DNA from: Flavobacterium sp. MDT1-60
GTDB lineage: Bacteria > Bacteroidota > Bacteroidia > Flavobacteriales > Flavobacteriaceae
DNA length: 64,000 nucleotides
Direction: 5' to 3'
Assembly: GCF_014844035.1 (NCBI RefSeq)
Contig: NZ_CP062159.1
Span: 2,418,001-2,482,000, forward strand
Position numbers and translations under genes: made by a program. Positions 1 to 10,058 of this stretch are shown piece by piece (position 1 is the first letter of the stretch; each line of letters opens with the position of its first letter). Under the pieces are notes generated by a model. It saw nothing but the letters and a program-made list of their open reading frames with translations, was not told the origin of the DNA and did not search any database.

Positions 1-3000
1 CCAAAACGTATCTGGATCAGTCCAGTACTCCTGTGGTTGTTTTCGAAAAGACTTTTTTAGCAAATGAAGTTGCTGCTTTTAATCTGGCCTCAGTTGCTTT
101 ACCCGCATTCGAAGCCGAAACGCAAATTAGCCTTGCCTTAGAAACAGCGACCAATATCAATTGGCAGACTATTTCTTTTGCACCAACAGTAACGGTACCC
201 GCTTATCAGGGAGGAATTGCAGAAGAGGTCCCTATGGAAGTTTCTCATTTGCTATACAACAAAAGAGAAGGAAATTATACTATGCCGGGTATTACTTCAA
301 CGACAAGTGGAAAGGTAAAACTAAATATATTACCTGCTGATTTGGTTTTGGCAACAGCTTTTCCTCCGGGATCTTTGAATACATATAATGGAGATGTAAT
401 TGTTTCGGCCAAACAAAATAATACTTTATTAGCCCGTAAAAGATATAAATTGACAGCCGGGACTTTGGCAGAAGTGATTAATGCTTTTGACAATACAGTT
501 GATTATCCTTCAGCAGTAGCGGGAGTTCCAATTCAGTTAGAAGTAACCATTTCTAATCCGTCCTCAACGGCTATACTTCGAAATTATCCAAAACAAAATG
601 CTTTAAATATTCAGGTGCAGGTTACAGATTTAAAAGATCTGGCTGATCTTACAGATGATGTAATTTGGAATGCCGCAACAGATGATTTTTCTATTTATAG
701 TCTTTTAAATCCGGATGAAAGAACTTTAGGATTGTACCATAGAAATTGGGGAGGATTTGTTATTAATGGAAATTTAGCCTCAAATACCATAGACCAGATG
801 CAATTAAAACAGTCAGACGCTTATAATACAGAACCGGATCTAAACAATACGGATCCTGATAATTATGACGGAAAAGGTTATGAAGTGGCAGATAGTTATT
901 TCGTTTCTTTAAATCCATCTTATACAAAATTGAAATGGGAAGGTCTTGAAGAAGGAATTTATATAAAAGGACAAACCATCGGAACTTCAAGATTGGGAGA
1001 AGATGATATTGCAGATTATGCCGATTTTTCTTTGCCAACTTTACAGGGAGGAAGCACGACGGCACTTGATATGATTAGCGAAAGTAAAAGTAAAAGTATT
1101 TCTGCCGGAGTTTCTGCTGGTCAGGCTAATATTGGTTATAGTAAGTCGATAGATGGCGATTCATATGTTACTCAGACGATGAGTGATTTTAACGGAGATC
1201 GTTTTCCGGATTATATTCGTGGTGGAAGTGTTCAGCTTACTGCTCCGGTTGGAAAAATATCAGATGAAATCATTGACATTGGAGACAATTTTAGTCATGC
1301 AAAGACAACATCTGAAGGCCCTAATTTTGGAGGAAGTTACAGTCACGGTTCAGCCAAAAGTGGATTAGGTATGACAGTAGGGAAAGCTGCTGCTCAAAGA
1401 GAAGCTTCAAAAACGTGTGCTGATGAAGAAGCAGAAAAAGCAAAAGATCAGATTTCTGTTAGTGCTTCACAAGGCAAAGGAACAGATCGTGCCGTGATGG
1501 TGCACAGTGATATTAACGGTGACGGCCTGCCGGATAAAATTACAGATTCAGGAGATGTCTTGCTAAACACAGGTTACGGATTTGTACCAGGCGGAAACTG
1601 GAATCTGGGAAGTTTAAATAAAGGATTTTCTACCGATTGGAGTGCCGGATTAGGTTTTAGCATTAAACAGGGATCTATTTCAGGAGGAGCCAATTATGCA
1701 AGATCAGAATCTGATGTTGACGAATCATTTTTAGATATAAATGGCGATGGACTAGCAGATAAAATAAGCTATCAGGGCAATACGATGCGGGTAGCCTTTA
1801 ACTTAGGGGGCTCTTTTGACACACCGGTTGTTTATCCAAAATATTCAGAAATGAATTTAAACAAAGGGGTAAGTTACGGTATGAATGCCAATTTCTCCTT
1901 TGATATTACCGTTTGGCTGTTGCGTATTACACCAACCGTGGGAGGAAGTAAAGGATGGAGTACAAGCCGTTCTGAAGGAACCTATATGGATATTGACGGT
2001 GATGGAAACCTGGATTATATCGTCTCTAAAGATGATAATAATCTTACCGTGCAACTTTCTAATATTAAAAGAACCAATAAACTTAAGAGTGTTACTAACG
2101 CTGCTGGGAATAGTTATGTTGTTGATTATAATTTACTTAAACCAAGTTACGAAAACCCTTCAGCGAAATGGGTTTTGCAATCAGTCGATATTTTTGATGG
2201 ACATGTTGGTGATGGTATCGATCATTCGATTGCAAAATTCAGATACGAAGACGGTTATCATGATCGTCGTGAAAGAGAATTTTATGGTTTTGCAAAAGTA
2301 ATTCAGGAACAAATTGATGCGGCAGATAATTCGGTTTTCTCGACTACGATTCAGGAATTTTACAATCAGGATTATTTCCGTAAAAATCTTTTGAAGCACA
2401 GTTACACGTTGGATAAAAACAACAAAATGCGCCAGGAGTCAGAAAACGAATATAGTTTTATTGATGTGGAGACACAGGCAAGTGTTCCGTTATCAGAGTT
2501 GAATTTACCTTCGTGCGATGCCAAACGTATTTTTGTGGGATTGATTCACGCCAATCAAAAAGTATATGAAGGAGGAAGTGATTACCTCGAAACCAATACG
2601 TTTAATACCTATGATGACAACGGAAACATTACGCAGTATGAAGATTTAGGAAACGGGACTGCTACTGATAAAGTAACGGCTAAAATTAGTTATTACGAAA
2701 GTACAACACCTTATTATGGCGGAATACCAAGACAACTCGAAGTATTTACAACGGATGGTTTGCGACGTAAAAGAGCCACTACCATCAATACAACAACGGC
2801 TGAAGTTACCCAAATTAAAAACTATAGTGCTGCCGATAAAATAGCTTTAACAGATATAGCCTATGATACTTACGGAAACCTTCAAAAAATAACCGGTCCC
2901 GCCAATTACAAAGGGCAGCGTATGACTTTGGAGTATATATTTGATGCCGACAATCATCAATACATGACCGAAATTAAAGATGCATTTGGTTATCAGAACA

Positions 3001-6000
3001 AAATGGAATATGATTATCGTTTTGGAGCACCTTTAAAAACAACGGATCGTAACGACCAAAGTACAATTTATGCGCTCGATAGTAAAGGACGTATAGCTAC
3101 AATCAAGGCACCTTACGAAATCGCTTCAGGAAAACCCTATACCATTGCGTATGAATATTTCCCTGAGGCAAAAGTTCCGTACGCCAAAACTAAAAACTAT
3201 GATCCGGAATTAAATAAAGATATTGAAACCTTCACTTATACTGATGGATTAGGCAGAGCGTTGCAGGTAAAGAAAACAGCCAGTTTGTTTACACAAGCCG
3301 GGAGTCCGGATCAGGAAGCACAAATAGTATCCGGAAAAGTAATTTATGATGGATTGGGAAGACCCACAACAAGTTATTACCCAACAACGACTACCACTAT
3401 TGATAATAATTTTAGTACCGCGATATCAAATGTAACACCAACTAAAACAGAGTATGATGAAGTGGGACGCGCTGTAAAAGTTACGTTGCCGGATGGAAGC
3501 AGCAATACGACAACTTTTGCTTTAGAAAATTATGATGGTGTGCCAGTTTTGCGTACGATGCAAACCGATGCCTTAAATAAAACAAGTCAGACCTATACTG
3601 ATGCCACCGGACAAAATATGGCCAGTATGCAAAATGATTTGCTGACGAAGTTTGAGACTAACGCATTGGGTGAAATGATAAAAGTAACTGATGCAATGGA
3701 TCATGTTACCAAAAGCAGTTATGACTGGTTGGGAAGACGAATTGAATTCACACATCCTGATGCAGGAACCACAACGATGCAATACGATTTGGCCGGTAAT
3801 TTAACATCCCGTATTACGCAGGATATAAAAAATACCGTGCCTAATGGAGGTGCTATACAATATGAATACAATTTTAACAGATTGGAGTCTATTAAATATC
3901 CTAAAAACCCACAAAATAATGTACAATACAATTATGGTAAAGCCGACGGAACAGCAGCACGCCGTGGCCGCTTATGGTTTGTACAAGACGCCAGTGGCGG
4001 ACAGGAATTTTTCTACGGAAAATTAGGCGAAGTCGAAAAAGAGATTCGCACACTTCGTATTACACCAACTGATGTGCAAACCTATATTTCGCAGTACGAA
4101 TACGATACCTGGAACCGAATCCAGAAAATGACCTATCCTGATGGTGAAGTAGTAGAATACACTTATAATCGTGCCGGTAACCTGCAAAGCATGCAGGGTA
4201 AAAAAGAAAGTCATACCTACGATTATATCAAACAATTAAGTTATGATGAATTCGAGCAGCGTAAATATTTAAAATACGGGAACGATACCGAAACGAATTA
4301 TAGTTATGATTCTGTAATGCGAAGGTTACAGCAATTGCAGGTAAAAAGCGGATCACGACAAATTATGAATAATTCGTATGGCTATGATTTGGTTGGAAAT
4401 GTATTGAACATAAAAAACACAGCGCCAATTGTAAACAATACATTAGGCGGAACAGCTTCGCATGAATACCAATACGATGATTTTTACAGGTTAAAATCGG
4501 CAAAAGCAACGTATCAGGGCGAGTTTACCAAAGCCAGTTATGAGCTGAATATGAGCTATAACAAAATGCATAATATTACTAAGAAAGATTTAGTCCATAC
4601 CGTAAACAATGAGCAGAAAGGGTATGTTTTAGATTATAATTACGATAACGAACTGCACCCTAATGCACCAAACAAAATTGCGGAAACAGGGAAAACTCTT
4701 CCTAGAGAATATGCATACGATGGCAACGGAAACCCAACAGGTTATACGGAAGAAAAAAGTTTCAGAAAAATGACCTGGGATGAAGAAAACCGTTTATCAG
4801 GTATCAACGATAACGGAAGAATTCATCAATTTACATATGATGCTTCAGGTGAACGCGTAATTAAAAGTTCAGGCGATTCACAAAACGTTGCCATTAACGG
4901 AGAGACAGCGGCTACGATTATACATACGGATGATTACACGGGTTATGTTTCTAAGTATTTTGTAATAAGCAAAGGTAAATTCACCAAACATTACTTTGAA
5001 GGCGCGGGTCGTATCGTAAGTAAACTAGGAAATGGATCATTTGCCCAGCCGCTAAAATTAACAGCGGGAGGCGTAAATTATTCTAAACTTACCGCTGAGC
5101 AGCAAAAAGCTTTGGATAATTATGTAAAAAGTTTAGGAGTTCCTCCGGGACCGCCAACACAACAAGGCATTTATGCCACACCGGAATTTACAGGAGATCC
5201 ATACCCAAGTGAAGTATTAAAACCCGTTGAAGAAAATCAGGAACCTCCGGAAGGCTGGCCTAGAAATCCTATTTTTAATGCACCTGGAGATGTTCCGGGG
5301 CCACCTGTACAATTTGGGCCACCTGTAGAGCCTACGACTGTAAAGCCGGGCGAAGGATTTACCGGAATTGGTTTACCGGAGAATGATATTTTTTATTTCC
5401 ATCCCGATCATTTGGGAAGTACTTCGTATATTACAGCCCGAAATGGAAGCATAAGCCAACATGTAGAATATATTGCTTTTGGGGAGATTTTGTTTGAGGA
5501 GCATAGTTCTTCTTTTTCCAGTCCTTATTTGTTTAATGGGAAGGAATTGGATAGGGAAACGAATTTGAGTTATTATGGAGCCAGGTATTTGGATATGAAA
5601 ACTAGTTTATGGTTTAATACGGATCCTAAAATGGAAAAATATCCAAATATAGGAGCGTATGTTTTTGTGGCTAATAATCCTATTAACTTAATTGATCCAG
5701 ATGGTAAGGATATAATCGGGGCTTTTAATAAAACAACAGGTAGACTTACTCTTATTGACCGTGACCAATATAAATCAGGACTTCCGATTTTATATGTTAA
5801 TGCTAAAAATTATAAGCTGAATGGTGTTAGAGATAAAAAAGGAAATTTAACTCATAACCAAGTTTTAGTTGTTGAAAATGTTTTTACTGGTGGACATTCA
5901 GATGATGGTAAAATTGTACGTAATGATCCAGATAGACCAAATGAGAAACCAATTTCAAAGGGGGAATATAATATTTTAGAAAATAAAGGAAATACAAACC

Positions 6001-6323
6001 CGGATCATGATTCTTTCTTTGTTTTAGACCCAAAAGATAGTAACCCGTATGATAAAAAAGATGATAGGCCAGGAGAAATAAATGCACAAGGAAAAAAACG
6101 TAATGGGTATAATTTGCATCCAGGACGGGTTAGCTGGGGTTGTGTTACTATAAATAAAGATGATGCGCAAATGACTACGGAGCAAAGAGCTGAAGAATGG
6201 AGTGTTATTAACACTATGATTAATAAAACTTCATCTGAAGATGTTCCGGATAATAGAGGTAAACAAAAATATGTTCCCTTTACAACCCAGAAGAAATTTG
6301 GTACAATTAAAGTTACTGAGTAG
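1..6323 (+). CDS. RHS/YD-repeat polymorphic toxin, TcdB/SpvB-type, with Tlde1-like tip (5' end outside window)
   Basis: The frame is open to the left edge, so the true start lies outside the window; 2096 residues follow the first visible GTG at position 33, and residue numbers count from there. Four FG-GAP/VCBS-like calcium motifs (DFNGDRFPDY, DINGDGLPDK, DINGDGLADK, DIDGDGNLDY) lie near residues 384, 492, 568 and 652. A TcdB middle-domain-like stretch (YEDGYHDRREREFYGF) follows near 750. YD repeats run from about 1000 to 1750. The RHS core (FHPDHLGSTSYI to NLIDPDGKD) lies near 1790-1890. The last ~205 residues are a variable tip containing LHPGRVSWGCVTI, which resembles the His/Cys motif of L,D-transpeptidase-like Tlde1 (DUF2778) effectors. 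In this family a cocoon-like shell encloses a C-terminal toxin used against neighbours. The cell-wall target is inference; the RHS call is secure. Confidence 0.9.
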   Translation, partial: KTYLDQSSTPVVVFEKTFLANEVAAFNLASVALPAFEAETQISLALETATNINWQTISFAPTVTVPAYQGGIAEEVPMEVSHLLYNKREGNYTMPGITSTTSGKVKLNILPADLVLATAFPPGSLNTYNGDVIVSAKQNNTLLARKRYKLTAGTLAEVINAFDNTVDYPSAVAGVPIQLEVTISNPSSTAILRNYPKQNALNIQVQVTDLKDLADLTDDVIWNAATDDFSIYSLLNPDERTLGLYHRNWGGFVINGNLASNTIDQMQLKQSDAYNTEPDLNNTDPDNYDGKGYEVADSYFVSLNPSYTKLKWEGLEEGIYIKGQTIGTSRLGEDDIADYADFSLPTLQGGSTTALDMISESKSKSISAGVSAGQANIGYSKSIDGDSYVTQTMSDFNGDRFPDYIRGGSVQLTAPVGKISDEIIDIGDNFSHAKTTSEGPNFGGSYSHGSAKSGLGMTVGKAAAQREASKTCADEEAEKAKDQISVSASQGKGTDRAVMVHSDINGDGLPDKITDSGDVLLNTGYGFVPGGNWNLGSLNKGFSTDWSAGLGFSIKQGSISGGANYARSESDVDESFLDINGDGLADKISYQGNTMRVAFNLGGSFDTPVVYPKYSEMNLNKGVSYGMNANFSFDITVWLLRITPTVGGSKGWSTSRSEGTYMDIDGDGNLDYIVSKDDNNLTVQLSNIKRTNKLKSVTNAAGNSYVVDYNLLKPSYENPSAKWVLQSVDIFDGHVGDGIDHSIAKFRYEDGYHDRREREFYGFAKVIQEQIDAADNSVFSTTIQEFYNQDYFRKNLLKHSYTLDKNNKMRQESENEYSFIDVETQASVPLSELNLPSCDAKRIFVGLIHANQKVYEGGSDYLETNTFNTYDDNGNITQYEDLGNGTATDKVTAKISYYESTTPYYGGIPRQLEVFTTDGLRRKRATTINTTTAEVTQIKNYSAADKIALTDIAYDTYGNLQKITGPANYKGQRMTLEYIFDADNHQYMTEIKDAFGYQNKMEYDYRFGAPLKTTDRNDQSTIYALDSKGRIATIKAPYEIASGKPYTIAYEYFPEAKVPYAKTKNYDPELNKDIETFTYTDGLGRALQVKKTASLFTQAGSPDQEAQIVSGKVIYDGLGRPTTSYYPTTTTTIDNNFSTAISNVTPTKTEYDEVGRAVKVTLPDGSSNTTTFALENYDGVPVLRTMQTDALNKTSQTYTDATGQNMASMQNDLLTKFETNALGEMIKVTDAMDHVTKSSYDWLGRRIEFTHPDAGTTTMQYDLAGNLTSRITQDIKNTVPNGGAIQYEYNFNRLESIKYPKNPQNNVQYNYGKADGTAARRGRLWFVQDASGGQEFFYGKLGEVEKEIRTLRITPTDVQTYISQYEYDTWNRIQKMTYPDGEVVEYTYNRAGNLQSMQGKKESHTYDYIKQLSYDEFEQRKYLKYGNDTETNYSYDSVMRRLQQLQVKSGSRQIMNNSYGYDLVGNVLNIKNTAPIVNNTLGGTASHEYQYDDFYRLKSAKATYQGEFTKASYELNMSYNKMHNITKKDLVHTVNNEQKGYVLDYNYDNELHPNAPNKIAETGKTLPREYAYDGNGNPTGYTEEKSFRKMTWDEENRLSGINDNGRIHQFTYDASGERVIKSSGDSQNVAINGETAATIIHTDDYTGYVSKYFVISKGKFTKHYFEGAGRIVSKLGNGSFAQPLKLTAGGVNYSKLTAEQQKALDNYVKSLGVPPGPPTQQGIYATPEFTGDPYPSEVLKPVEENQEPPEGWPRNPIFNAPGDVPGPPVQFGPPVEPTTVKPGEGFTGIGLPENDIFYFHPDHLGSTSYITARNGSISQHVEYIAFGEILFEEHSSSFSSPYLFNGKELDRETNLSYYGARYLDMKTSLWFNTDPKMEKYPNIGAYVFVANNPINLIDPDGKDIIGAFNKTTGRLTLIDRDQYKSGLPILYVNAKNYKLNGVRDKKGNLTHNQVLVVENVFTGGHSDDGKIVRNDPDRPNEKPISKGEYNILENKGNTNPDHDSFFVLDPKDSNPYDKKDDRPGEINAQGKKRNGYNLHPGRVSWGCVTINKDDAQMTTEQRAEEWSVINTMINKTSSEDVPDNRGKQKYVPFTTQKKFGTIKVTE

Positions 6324-6365
6324 GAAAAAATGAAATTAATTGTAAATAAAATTAAATAATCAAAT

Positions 6366-6770
6366 ATGAAAAAAAGTTTAATTATAGTAATTTGTTTGTT
6401 GTTTTATGGATGTAAAGAACAATCCCAAATACCAATTTCAAATACATTAGAATTGGCGCTAGGAGATAATTATTCTTCCTATGTTGAAAATTTAAATAAA
6501 GCTTTTGTCAAAGATAATAGTGCAACATTGAAAATTTTAAAGGTTGATTACATTTATGATGCTGGTGGATATGATCACGGATATATTTTATATCTATTAA
6601 TGAAAAGATATGGCGATAAAGAATTTTCTATTCTTTTAAATAGTATGTCAAAAAAAGATTTAACCGCTGTAAGTCAGTATTTGGAAGTTGGTCTTGATGC
6701 AAATGACACAAAAAGAGGGCAAGTTAAAATAGATTATCCGATCTGTTCAAATATTTTACTTATAAAATAA
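6366..6770 (+). CDS. Small lipoprotein, probable immunity protein for the RHS tip
   Basis: The 134-residue product starts with a lipoprotein signal (MKKSLIIVICLLFYGC); the Cys at residue 16 would be lipidated, placing the protein in the periplasm or outer membrane. No catalytic motif is visible and I do not recognise the family. The gene starts 42 bases after the toxin stop on the same strand, the usual place of the immunity gene in RHS toxin loci. A periplasmic lipoprotein fits a toxin that acts on peptidoglycan. The C-terminal part is charged and rich in Asp, Tyr and Lys. The immunity role rests on position and localisation only. Confidence 0.65.
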   Translation: MKKSLIIVICLLFYGCKEQSQIPISNTLELALGDNYSSYVENLNKAFVKDNSATLKILKVDYIYDAGGYDHGYILYLLMKRYGDKEFSILLNSMSKKDLTAVSQYLEVGLDANDTKRGQVKIDYPICSNILLIK

Positions 6771-6872
6771 ATAGTAAGTGATTCCCTGCTCTTTGAAGAT
6801 TTCTTATGAAAAGCTGTGTGAATGTCTCCTAAATTTGAATCCGTAAAGTTTATCTGCAAGAAAATAGACATC

Positions 6873-6901
6873 AAAACTCGTCAGCAATGGTGAGTTTTTT
6901 T
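6873..6901 (+). terminator. Hairpin with T-run, probable terminator of the toxin-immunity unit
   Basis: Arms AAAACTCGTC (6873-6882) and GGTGAGTTTT (6889-6898) pair over 10 positions with two G-T wobbles and a 6-base loop, followed by more T. It lies about 100 bases after the lipoprotein stop. Confidence 0.5.
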
Positions 6902-7308
6902 TATGCTTGCAAATCAAATCATCAAAGAAAAACATTTTGAGATCTGTTTGTTTTTTGGGAGAAGGCTTGCAAAAATGCTAGGTTTTGGTTTGTTTAAAAT
7001 ATTTGGCATTCTTCCCTCAAAAAAAACAAGCGTAGCCATTGCGGCGACTGAGCAAATAAAAAAAATCCTAGTGCGGTGGCAGAAGCTTGGGAATGAGAGA
7101 GGTCTTAAATAAATGTGTTATGTAACATAGCCTTGATGTGGTTTAAAAATGTGTAAAAATTAAAAAATATCTCAAATTTGTTTTGAAACGGCTTCTTTAA
7201 TTTTAAAATGTCTTAAATCGAAAAAAAAATGAGATGAAACGGGACTACGTGTTACAGCTTTGTTGGTGATATTCGAAACATGATAAAGTATGGAATGATA
7301 AAAGCAAC
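6902..7308. other. Spacer between immunity gene and orphan RHS core; no convincing gene
   Basis: This stretch of about 400 bases has only a 69-codon open frame (6903-7112, +). Its basic, hydrophobic translation shows no domain I recognise. No transposase remnant or clear repeat was found. The right edge is the abrupt start of homology with the upstream RHS gene. It may be debris from an earlier toxin tip or immunity gene that was displaced when the locus recombined, but nothing in the sequence proves this. Confidence 0.4.
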
Positions 7309-8266
7309 GAATACCAATACGATGATTTTTACAGGTTAAAATCGGCAAAAGCAACGTATCAGGGCGAGTTTACCAAAGCCAGTTATGAGCTGAATATGAG
7401 CTATAACAAAATGCATAATATTACTAAGAAAGATTTAGTCCATACCGTAAACAATGAGCAGAAAGGGTATGTTTTAGATTATAATTACGATAACGAACTG
7501 CACCCTAATGCACCAAACAAAATTGCGGAAACAGGGAAAACTCTTCCTAGAGAACATGCATACGATGGCAACGGAAACCCAACAGGTTATACGGAAGAAA
7601 AAAGTTTCAGAAAAGACCTGGGATGAAGAAAACCGTTTATCAGGTATTAACGATAACGGAAGAATTCATCAATTTACATATGATGCTTCAGGTGAACGCG
7701 TAATTAAAAGTTCAGGCGATTCACAAAACGTTGCCATTAACGGAGAGACAGCGGCTACGATTGTACATACGGATGATTACACGGGTTATGTTTCTCCGTA
7801 TTTCGTAATTAGCAAAGGTAAATTCACGAAACATTATTTTGAAGGCGCGGGTCGTATCGTAAGTAAACTAGGAAATGGATCATTTGCCCAGCCGCTAAAA
7901 TTAACGGCGGGAGGCGTAAATTATTCTAAACTTACTGCTGAGCAGCAAAAAGCTTTGGATAATTATGTAAAAAGTTTAGGAGTTCCTCCCGGACCACCAA
8001 CACAGCAAGGAATCTATGCCACACCAGAATTCACAGGCGATCCATACCCGAGTGAAGTAATTAAACCTGTTGAAGAAAATCAGGACCCACCGGAAGGCTG
8101 GCCACGTAATCCTGTTTTTAATGCTCCGGGTGATGTTCCCGGACCCCCCGTACAATTTGGACCCCCAGTAGAACCGACAACCGTTAAACCAGGAGAAGGA
8201 TTTACCGGAATTGGTTTACCGGAGAATGATATTTTTTATTTCCATCCGATCATTTGGGAAGTACTT
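7309..8266 (+). pseudogene. Orphan RHS core fragment, displaced partial copy of the upstream toxin gene
   Basis: The segment aligns end to end with 4464-5424 of the large RHS gene. It begins at GAATACCAATACG and ends just after the FHP(D)HLGST motif. It has no start region and no tip. Two indels break the frame: two bases are lost near 7614 and one C is lost near 8246, so the net loss is 3. Homology ends at GTACTT (8261-8266), immediately before a TAA. The first ~600 bases are nearly identical to the intact gene. From about 7980 on there are many differences, mostly at third codon positions (CCTCCCGGACCACCA against CCTCCGGGACCGCCA). That pattern suggests derivation from a diverged functional paralogue plus local homogenisation. 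Confidence 0.85.
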
Positions 8267-8422
8267 TAACAAAAAAGGCAACCGATCAATAGTCTGCTAA
8301 TATTAGATAGCAATTTATTTAAAATAATTATTTTTAATTTCTCTTTTTTGCTTGATTTTATTCTGTTTTTATTTGTTTAACAAAACAATTTTATACTATA
8401 TTTACTATTAAAATAATTAAAC

Positions 8423-9063
8423 ATGAAAAGAATAATTTTATTGGCAATTGCAGTTTTATTTACAATTACAGGGCATGCCAAATTTAGCAAAGCAGTTTTG
8501 TATATGGAAGACGGATCAACAAAAAAAGGATTTGCTGAAATGGTAGAAAGCTATGATTCTAAAGTCGTTTTTAAAACCGATGAAGAAGCTAAAAAAGAAA
8601 AAATTGCAAGTGCTGACATTAAAAAAATCGAATTTGAATCTGATGATAAAAAGTATGTTGCCGAAAGATTATATGCAACTACAGCGAATCTTTTGACAGG
8701 GAAATTTTCAAGATCCAAAAAAAGGTGTGGTTTTATATTATCTATGATAAAGATGTAAAAATTGGCGGTATTGGTGCTGAAGGCGGCAGAAGACCAAACG
8801 CAGGCGGTACCAGCACAGTGGTGACTTTTGCCAATACAGCTTATTATTTTGGTAAAAAGAACAGTGAAGAATTAGTTTTTGGTAATGCGACCACAGCCTC
8901 AAACGGTTTTGCAATAGGAACTGATTCATTAATCAGAAAAATGGCAAAAGAAGCTTTTGCAGGATGTCCTAAACTAATTGATGCAATTGAAAAAGAAGAC
9001 TTCAAAAACGGAGATGTTTTGAATCAATTAAAAGCAATCTTCGAAAAATATAAATGTAAATAA
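8423..9063 (+). pseudogene. Secreted protein of unknown function, one gene split by a frameshift
   Basis: The first frame (from 8423) has a signal peptide (MKRIILLAIAVLFTITGHA) and a lysine/aspartate-rich domain. The second frame runs to TAA at 9061-9063. The frames switch in an A7 run at 8717-8723; adding one A restores a single product of about 213 residues that reads SKKKVWFYIIYDKDV across the join. The second half is rich in Gly and Asn and ends in a Lys/Cys tail (KYKCK). I do not recognise the family. It could be a real pseudogene or a homopolymer sequencing error. Its place at the edge of the RHS locus does not by itself tie it to the toxin. Confidence 0.6.
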
Positions 9064-9085
9064 ATTTAAAATTCAATAAACTAAG

Positions 9086-9113
9086 ACCCACTTTCAATCG
9101 AGTGGGTTTTATT
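9086..9113 (+). terminator. Rho-independent terminator
   Basis: Arms ACCCACT (9086-9092) and AGTGGGT (9101-9107) enclose an 8-base loop and are followed by TTTATTTTT. It sits 22 bases after the stop of the split secreted-protein gene. Confidence 0.75.
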
Positions 9114-9201
9114 TTTGATAACTTTTCTTTTTCTTTTTTGCATGAATCAATATAAAACAACTCATTCCAACTATAAATAAATGTTTTGCTCTTTTGTTCA
9201 T
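9109..9201 (-). CDS. Possible 30-residue small membrane protein
   Basis: An ATG at 9201 opens a 30-codon frame. Its product has a basic start (MNKRAKH), one hydrophobic stretch (LFIVGMSCFILI) and a polylysine tail (KKKKKSYQK), a plausible topology for a small inner-membrane protein. It occupies the 337-base gap between the split gene and the VanX-like gene. No homologue is recalled and no clear ribosome-binding site is visible, so this is weak. Confidence 0.25.
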   Translation of the reverse strand: MNKRAKHLFIVGMSCFILIHAKKKKKSYQK

Positions 9202-9400
9202 AGTCGTAGTTTTTTGAATTGTACAATTGATTTTAAAAGGATTATAAAGTTTAATTAATGAAAAAATATCAAATTATTATAGGATGTGAACTTAAAAAAT
9301 AAGCATAATTTTTGTTTAAAGGATTTTCAAAAATTTAAGGTTGCATTATTTATTCCTATATTTACTTTTCAGAAAGCTTCTCAATTAAAAATGTCTGTTC

Positions 9401-10054
9401 ATGTCAAAATCCATTAATTCTTTGTTTTTTTTAGTTTTTCTTTTTTTTGGATTTACTTCCAATGCCCAAAATGAAGTTTATACAAGCGAAGTTAAGCAAG
9501 AGATTGCCGATACCACTTTTGTTAATCTAAAAGATTTTAGTCAGGATTTTATTTACGACATGAAATATGCTACAGAAGATAATTTTCTGAAAGCCAAAGT
9601 TTATGATTGTGCCGAATGTCTTTTGCGTTTCAAAACCGTTCAGTCGCTAATTGCTGCCAATAATGATTTTAAGAAAAAAGGCTTTAAAATTAAATTGTAT
9701 GATTGCTATAGGCCTTTGTCAATCCAGAAAAAGATGTGGGAGATTGTTTCGAATCCGGAGTATGTGGCAGATCCAAAAAAAGGCTCCATCCACAATAGAG
9801 GAGGAGCCGTCGATATTTCTTTAGTTGATTCGAATGGAAAAGAAGTGGATATGGGAACTCCTTTTGATTTCTTCGGAATACAGGCCGGCCATAATTATAC
9901 TAAACTTTCAAATGAAGTTAAATCAAACAGAAAGTTTCTTAAAAAGGTGATGATTAAAAATGGCTTTAATTCATTTGATTCGGAGTGGTGGCATTATAAT
10001 TTAAAAACAGGTTTAAAAGATAAAGTTTCGAATCAAAAATGGAATTGCGAATAG
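9401..10054 (+). CDS. VanX-like D-Ala-D-Ala dipeptidase / M15D metallopeptidase, secreted
   Basis: The 217-residue product has an N-terminal signal peptide ending near residue 23 (SNAQ). The zinc site of the M15D family is present: SIHNRGGAVDIS gives the first His and the Asp, and SEWWHYNL supplies the catalytic Glu and second His. KLYDCYRPLS is the substrate-side Arg motif. Family members cleave D-alanyl-D-alanine or related D-dipeptides from cell-wall turnover; an exported copy in a Gram-negative more likely recycles peptidoglycan than confers vancomycin resistance. It is monocistronic and converges with the gene ending at 10059. Confidence 0.88.
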   Translation: MSKSINSLFFLVFLFFGFTSNAQNEVYTSEVKQEIADTTFVNLKDFSQDFIYDMKYATEDNFLKAKVYDCAECLLRFKTVQSLIAANNDFKKKGFKIKLYDCYRPLSIQKKMWEIVSNPEYVADPKKGSIHNRGGAVDISLVDSNGKEVDMGTPFDFFGIQAGHNYTKLSNEVKSNRKFLKKVMIKNGFNSFDSEWWHYNLKTGLKDKVSNQKWNCE

Positions 10055-10058
10055 TTAT

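Noticed and set aside
6903..7112. 69-codon open frame between immunity gene and orphan core
   Set aside because: No domain, no signal, no family recalled, and it begins within a terminator T-run; described as spacer instead.
8717..8723. Programmed -1 frameshift at the A7 run
   Set aside because: The zero-frame phase (TCC AAA AAA AGG) does not fit the X XXY YYZ pattern with a P-site re-pairing codon, and no stem or SD was seen; sequence error or pseudogene is simpler.
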